The notes under the pieces were generated by a model, which did no database searches, was not told the origin of the DNA, and saw only the letters and a list, made by a program, of their open reading frames with translations. A stretch of 64,000 bases of DNA from G020348185 sp964525045 (GTDB lineage: Bacteria > Nitrospirota > Nitrospiria > Nitrospirales > UBA8639), in the NCBI GenBank assembly GCA_964525045.1, contig CAZGFD010000001.1:1-64000 (forward strand), written 5' to 3'. The position numbers and the translations under genes were made by a program. Below, piece by piece: positions 60,047 to 64,000 of the stretch (the stretch's first letter is position 1; each line of letters starts with the position of its first letter).

Positions 60047-61300
60047 ATGGGTATGGCGAAGAAGGAACAGATCGTCGTCGGGTTGGATATCGGTACCACC
60101 AAGATTTGTACCGTCGTGGCCGAAGTGATGGCCGACCGCTCGCTCAATGTGATTGGAATCGGGTCGAGCCCTTCCCGAGGACTCCGGAAAGGGGTGGTGG
60201 TCAATATTGAAAGTACGGTGGAGTCCATCAAAAAGGCCGTGGAAGAGGCGGAATTGATGGCCGCGGTTCAAATTAATTCAGTCTTTATCGGCATTGCGGG
60301 CAGTCATATTGCCAGTGAGAGTTGTCATGGGGTGGTAGCCCTCAAAAAACGGGAAGTGACCGCTGGCGACATCAATCGGGCGATTGAAACCGCTCGTTGT
60401 GGGGCCGTGGTCCCTTCGGACCGACGACTGTTACATGTGCTGCCTCGGGGGTTTATTGTCGATGATCAAGAAGGGATCCGGGATCCAATTGGCATTGCCG
60501 GTTCGCGTTTGGAGGTGGACGTTCATATTGTCACCGGGGCGGTCACCTCAGCCCAAAACCTTGTTCGATGTGTGAATCGAGCTGGTTTGGATGTCGTGGA
60601 TATCGTATTGCAACCGCTGGCATCCGGGGCAGCGGTCCTGTACCCGGAGGAAAGGGAAATGGGCGTCGTCATGGTGGATTTGGGGGGGGGGACGTCCGAT
60701 GTGGCGATCTATGCCGACGGGTGTATTCGCCACTCAGCGGTCATTCCCATTGGGGGGCACCATGTGACCAATGATCTGGCCATCGGCCTCCGTACCACCC
60801 ATGGGGATGCGGAAAAAATCAAAATCCGTCATGGCGTGTCTTCATGTGAACAAGTCAGTGATCGGGAAAAGGTGGAAGTGCCGAGTGTTGGAGGGAGGCC
60901 GCCTCGACTGATCCCCCGCCATAAGATTGCTGAAATTATTGAGCCTCGAGTGGATGAAATGTTTGAACTTGTGCGTCGTGAAATCCGCCGAGCCGGGTAT
61001 GAAGGAATGTTGGTTGCCGGTGGGGTCGTCACGGGCGGGACGTCGCTTCTTCCCGGGATGCCAGAGGCCGCAGAACGGGTCTTGGATTTACCCGTGCGGT
61101 GTGGAAGCCCGGAGGGAATTGGCGGATTACGGGATGTGGTCAACAATCCCATATTTTCTACCGCAGTTGGACTGGTTTTGCATTCGGTCAGCCAGGAGAA
61201 TGAATTACAGGGCGTCGGGGCCGGAGGAGGAAGTGTCCCGATGAATCGATTAACTTTAGCTATTGATCGTATGAAAGGGTGGGTGATGAATTTTTTCTAG
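60047..61300 (+). CDS. ftsA: Cell division protein FtsA
   Basis: The 417-residue actin-like protein tethers FtsZ to the membrane. Marks are IVVGLDIGTTKICTVVAEV, INSVFIGIAGSHI, the SHS2-type region, VVMVDLGGGTSDVAIYADG and VAGGVVTGGTSLLPGM. The C-terminal RLTLAIDRMKGWVMNFF is the amphipathic membrane anchor. It starts one base after ftsQ. Confidence 0.96.
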   Translation: MGMAKKEQIVVGLDIGTTKICTVVAEVMADRSLNVIGIGSSPSRGLRKGVVVNIESTVESIKKAVEEAELMAAVQINSVFIGIAGSHIASESCHGVVALKKREVTAGDINRAIETARCGAVVPSDRRLLHVLPRGFIVDDQEGIRDPIGIAGSRLEVDVHIVTGAVTSAQNLVRCVNRAGLDVVDIVLQPLASGAAVLYPEEREMGVVMVDLGGGTSDVAIYADGCIRHSAVIPIGGHHVTNDLAIGLRTTHGDAEKIKIRHGVSSCEQVSDREKVEVPSVGGRPPRLIPRHKIAEIIEPRVDEMFELVRREIRRAGYEGMLVAGGVVTGGTSLLPGMPEAAERVLDLPVRCGSPEGIGGLRDVVNNPIFSTAVGLVLHSVSQENELQGVGAGGGSVPMNRLTLAIDRMKGWVMNFF

Positions 61301-61435
61301 GGAGGTGGTCAACGAGTGTGAATTGGTCCTTCCCTACAGCGATCTTGTTCAAGAATTTGCAGAGAACCCCAGAATGTCAAATGAAAACCAACCTGGTTCC
61401 TGACATGCACAGAATCGGGTGAAAGGAGGGCCATT

Positions 61436-62623
61436 ATGTTCTCATTTCCAGACGAAGAACCTTCGGAAATTCTGATCAAAGTTGTAGGAGTTGGCGGAGC
61501 AGGCTGCAACGCTGTCAATACCATGATTGAGTCGGGCCTGAGTCGGGTAGAATTTGTGGTGGCTAATACCGACGTGCAAGCACTCGGAAGGTCCCAGGCT
61601 CCTTATAAAATCCAACTAGGCCCCAAGCGGGCACGAGGCCTTGGCGCAGGAGCAAGGCCGGATGTGGGGAAAGAAGCGGCTCTTGAAAGTGAAGGACAGA
61701 TTCGAGAAGCCATTGAAGGAGCTGATATGGTATTTGTCACCGCGGGCATGGGAGGGGGAACGGGAACCGGTGGTGCCCCCATCGCGGCGAAGATTGCTCA
61801 TGAAATGGGGATCTTAACGGTGGGAGTCGTGACCAAGCCCTTTCAATATGAAGGGCACCGCCGGATGAGCTATGCTGAAGAAGGCCTCAGGGAACTCAAA
61901 AAGCATGTTGATTCCCTGCTGGTGATCCCAAATCAGAAACTTTTGGGGCAGGTTGATAAAAGTACCCCTCTTCTTGAGGCGTTTAAGGTAGCTGATGATG
62001 TGCTACGGCAAGCTATTCAAGGCATTTCGGATGTCATTACCACTCCTGGTTTTGTGAACGTCGATTTTGCCGATGTGCGGACCGTCATGAGTTATCCCGG
62101 CCGGGCCGTAATGGGCCTAGGTATGGCAACGGGTGATAATCGTGCCACCGAGGCCGCCAGGCAGGCCATCGCGAGTCCTTTATTGGAGGATGGTAGCATC
62201 GACGGGGCCCATGGGTTACTCCTCAATATTTCCGGGGGGGAAAGCCTAACGTTGCACGAAATTGATGAGGCGTCATCAATCGCCAAAGAGGCAGCCGATC
62301 CACAAGCCAACATTATTGTCGGTCAGGTGATCAATCCCAAGGCAGGCGATGCAATTGTCGTCACAGTGATTGCCACCGGGTTTGAAAGAGAAGAAGGCCT
62401 GCGACCGTCGGAGGATCGGGAATCCTCGGGAATTTCCATGCAACCAGCGCCCGAACCTGCACTGGCTTCAGTTGGAAAAGATGGAGAGTTCACGAGCGAT
62501 CCACTGGATCGTCCGACCTTTATGCGTCAATTTGAACCAAGGCGTCAGGCCAATGACAATGGCGCGGTGTTGGTTGATGATGATTGGGATGTTCCCACAT
62601 TCCTCCGGAAGCCAAACGAGTAA
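61436..62623 (+). CDS. ftsZ: Cell division protein FtsZ
   Basis: The 395-residue tubulin-like GTPase forms the division ring. Marks are VVGVGGAGCNAVNTMI, FVTAGMGGGTGTGGAP (tubulin signature), NVDFADVRTVM (T7-type region) and the C-terminal DWDVPTFLRKPNE, which binds FtsA. GAAAGGAGG before the ATG is a strong ribosome binding site, in line with the high level needed. The 135-base gap after ftsA could hold an extra promoter, but none was recognised. Confidence 0.98.
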   Translation: MFSFPDEEPSEILIKVVGVGGAGCNAVNTMIESGLSRVEFVVANTDVQALGRSQAPYKIQLGPKRARGLGAGARPDVGKEAALESEGQIREAIEGADMVFVTAGMGGGTGTGGAPIAAKIAHEMGILTVGVVTKPFQYEGHRRMSYAEEGLRELKKHVDSLLVIPNQKLLGQVDKSTPLLEAFKVADDVLRQAIQGISDVITTPGFVNVDFADVRTVMSYPGRAVMGLGMATGDNRATEAARQAIASPLLEDGSIDGAHGLLLNISGGESLTLHEIDEASSIAKEAADPQANIIVGQVINPKAGDAIVVTVIATGFEREEGLRPSEDRESSGISMQPAPEPALASVGKDGEFTSDPLDRPTFMRQFEPRRQANDNGAVLVDDDWDVPTFLRKPNE

Positions 62624-62667
62624 CCAGCGGTTTCGAAGGGAGTGAAAAACAGTTAAAGGGGATCACG

Positions 62668-63393
62668 GTGTCCGCCTTGGTGCATTCACCTGTATTGTCG
62701 GCCGCGACGGGCGTTGAACATTTCTTTGGAACCCGCTCGGAACCCGCTGAGCTGATTTCAAAGGTTTCAGCAGGTCAGGTGACCGAGGGGACTCAAGCTT
62801 ACCCCCTCGTAGCGTCATTGAAACAAGTACATGGGGCTCACGTGGTGGTCATTGACCAATCCTACAGCACTTCTATGATGACACTGGAAGCTGGCGATGC
62901 GTTGGTCACCGACCAGGTCAATGTGGCGTTGGTGGTTCGGACGGCTGATTGCGTTCCAATCTTGATTGCTGATGTGAAGCGAAGAGTCATTGGCGCCATT
63001 CATGCCGGTTGGAGAGGAACCTTCGCTGGGGTCGTTTCCGCAACCCTATCGGTTCTGCGAACACAGTTCGGGGCTCATTCCGAAACATTGAGAGTGGCGA
63101 TTGGGCCTTCTATTGGCGTGTGCTGTTACGAAGTCGATACTCCGGTGATTCAACTTCTCCAAGAAGCCGTACCCTCGTGGTCTGATTGCGTCGACAAGGT
63201 GAACGGTACAAAAGCGATGCTCAACCTAAAAAAATTGGTGGCTCGTCAATTTTCGATGAGTGGGATCTTAGACACCAATCTGACCCAAGCTGATGTTTGC
63301 ACAAGATGCCAATCGGATTTATTTTATTCCTACAGGCGAGAAGGCCGAGTCGAGGGAACCATGATGAGTGGCATCATGTTAAGGAGAGCTTAG
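62668..63393 (+). CDS. pgeF: Peptidoglycan editing factor PgeF (laccase-domain/YfiH family)
   Basis: The product (about 241 residues from GTG 62668) is a zinc-dependent YfiH/DUF152 protein that removes misincorporated residues from peptidoglycan precursors. Marks are FFGTRSEP, KQVHGAHVVVI with the His ligand, RTADCVPILIAD, GAIHAGWRGTFAGVV and IGPSIGVCCYEV with the Cys ligand. The N-terminal frame extends into ftsZ but the conserved domain begins near 62668, where AAAGGGGATCAC precedes the GTG. Its place after ftsZ is common. Confidence 0.9.
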   Translation: MSALVHSPVLSAATGVEHFFGTRSEPAELISKVSAGQVTEGTQAYPLVASLKQVHGAHVVVIDQSYSTSMMTLEAGDALVTDQVNVALVVRTADCVPILIADVKRRVIGAIHAGWRGTFAGVVSATLSVLRTQFGAHSETLRVAIGPSIGVCCYEVDTPVIQLLQEAVPSWSDCVDKVNGTKAMLNLKKLVARQFSMSGILDTNLTQADVCTRCQSDLFYSYRREGRVEGTMMSGIMLRRA

Positions 63394-63406
63394 GCAGACA
63401 AAAAAG

Positions 63407-63461
63407 TTGCAGGTTTCAAGTTTCAAGTTAAATTCTGAAATCTGAAATTTTAAATCTGCAA
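63407..63461. repeat. Heptamer repeats, both types in tandem
   Basis: GGTTTCAAG/TTTCAAG units (63410-63428) are followed at once by TCTGAAA/TCTGAAAT-like units (63434-63461). This is the only locus where both heptamer types are adjacent. Confidence 0.75.
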
Positions 63462-63538
63462 TCCATCTGTGGTTCACAGGTGACTCCGGTATGATTCCCA
63501 ATTATAATTAAATACAGGTCTTATCCGATTCGCTTGCC

Positions 63539-64000
63539 TTGAGTTTCCATCCCGCACCCACGGATCTTCGTACCAAAATTTCCCAAATCCGGGAAACGAT
63601 TGAAGAGGCCGCCCGGCGGGGAGGGCGAGACCCGAAACTTGTTCGATTAGTGGCCGCAACAAAAACCGTTCCGCCTGATCGAATGCTTGAGGCCTATGAA
63701 GCCCAAGTGCATATATTTGGTGAGAACCGATTACAGGAAGCTCAACAAAAGAGGGAAGTGATAGGTTCGAGACCTAATTTGTCCTGGCATTTTATAGGTC
63801 GAATCCAACGGCGAAAAATTAAAGCGATCGTTGGGCATTTTGAGCTGATCCATTCTGTGGAGAATTGGGAGCAGGCAGGGGAAATAGATCGTCGGGCGAA
63901 AATGGCCGGTGTGCAACAGGCGGTTTTGCTGGAAGTGAATATTGGAAGTGAATCCAACAAAGGTGGTTTTTCAAAAACCGATTTGATGAAAACCCTCCCG
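63539..64000 (+). CDS. yggS: YggS family pyridoxal phosphate homeostasis protein (partial, runs off right edge)
   Basis: The first 154 residues of a PLP-binding alanine-racemase-fold protein that controls PLP and amino acid balance. Marks are VRLVAATKTVPPDRM (PLP lysine about 42), IFGENRLQEAQQK, WHFIGRIQRRKIKAIV and EVNIGSESNKGGF. The only usable start in frame is a TTG at 63539, since a stop lies at 63509; no strong ribosome binding site is seen. yggS after ftsZ/pgeF is common in dcw regions. Confidence 0.9.
   Translation, partial: MSFHPAPTDLRTKISQIRETIEEAARRGGRDPKLVRLVAATKTVPPDRMLEAYEAQVHIFGENRLQEAQQKREVIGSRPNLSWHFIGRIQRRKIKAIVGHFELIHSVENWEQAGEIDRRAKMAGVQQAVLLEVNIGSESNKGGFSKTDLMKTLP

Noticed and set aside
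3599..63461. Heptamer arrays read as a CRISPR or as transcription terminators
   Set aside because: Units are 7 bases with no spacers, and most arrays lack a stable stem followed by a T-run.

Overview
The window is a compact stretch of chromosome from a Gram-negative bacterium. Outer-membrane traits include several lipoproteins with clear lipoboxes, a TolC/NodT-type outer membrane factor, a PagL-like lipid A deacylase and a meso-diaminopimelate-type MurE. Oxygen-defence genes (PerR, rubrerythrin, peroxiredoxin) and a PQQ-type sugar dehydrogenase indicate contact with oxygen. Gene content and moderate GC fit a Nitrospirota (Nitrospira-like) genome, but no 16S rRNA or other decisive marker is present, so the taxon is an inference. 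I found no tRNA, rRNA, CRISPR array, insertion sequence or prophage.

Layout. 0-5.4 kb: iscX, a class A penicillin-binding protein, a peroxiredoxin, a thioredoxin-like protein, a tandem-domain PTPS/QueD-family protein and erpA. 5.5-8.4 kb: a minus-strand operon perR - rubrerythrin - Fe-S oxidoreductase - DUF3501, with ATGA overlaps and a palindrome upstream that may bind PerR. 8.5-16.8 kb: a BtuF-like protein, a stand-alone Lrp/AsnC effector domain, an M19 dipeptidase, a PuuD-type membrane protein behind a 30-residue membrane peptide, an AAG-type DNA glycosylase, a SagB-type double nitroreductase and parE. 16.9-24.8 kb: parC, an M23 peptidase, a solitary mreB, a PQQ-type sugar dehydrogenase and three small zinc-ribbon-like proteins. 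24.8-34 kb: an FG-GAP protein, hyuA-hyuB, small unknown proteins and lipoproteins, a PagL-like protein and a YncE-like propeller. 34-42.7 kb: lon, a TetR-regulated ABC/HlyD/outer-membrane-factor export operon and an HD-domain protein. 43-44.3 kb: asnS. 44.8-64 kb: a complete division and cell wall (dcw) cluster in the order rsmH-ftsL-ftsI-murE-murF-(30-codon ORF)-mraY-murD-ftsW-murG-murC-murB-ddl-ftsQ-ftsA-ftsZ-pgeF-yggS. The last gene runs off the window. mraZ is missing from its usual place.

The dcw genes form one very tight transcription unit that makes lipid II and assembles the divisome. A good sigma-70-type promoter lies just before rsmH, and many junctions are ATGA overlaps or gaps of a few bases. 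PBP1A, MreB and the M23 peptidase elsewhere in the window act on the same wall.

The least ordinary material is between and at the edges of genes. Three dispersed repeat families occur: (1) heptanucleotide tandem repeats of two related types at about nine loci; (2) a GC-rich hairpin element built on CCCTCTCCCC/GGGGAGAGGG, with one copy inside the SagB-type coding region; and (3) a 24-26 nt REP-like palindrome found twice, each time as a head-to-head inverted pair. Other points to check are two 30-residue ORFs with good translation signals, a PagL-like gene whose signal peptide is one base out of frame with its ATG, a PTPS double domain with a degenerate second half, and a hairpin that hides the murC ribosome binding site.
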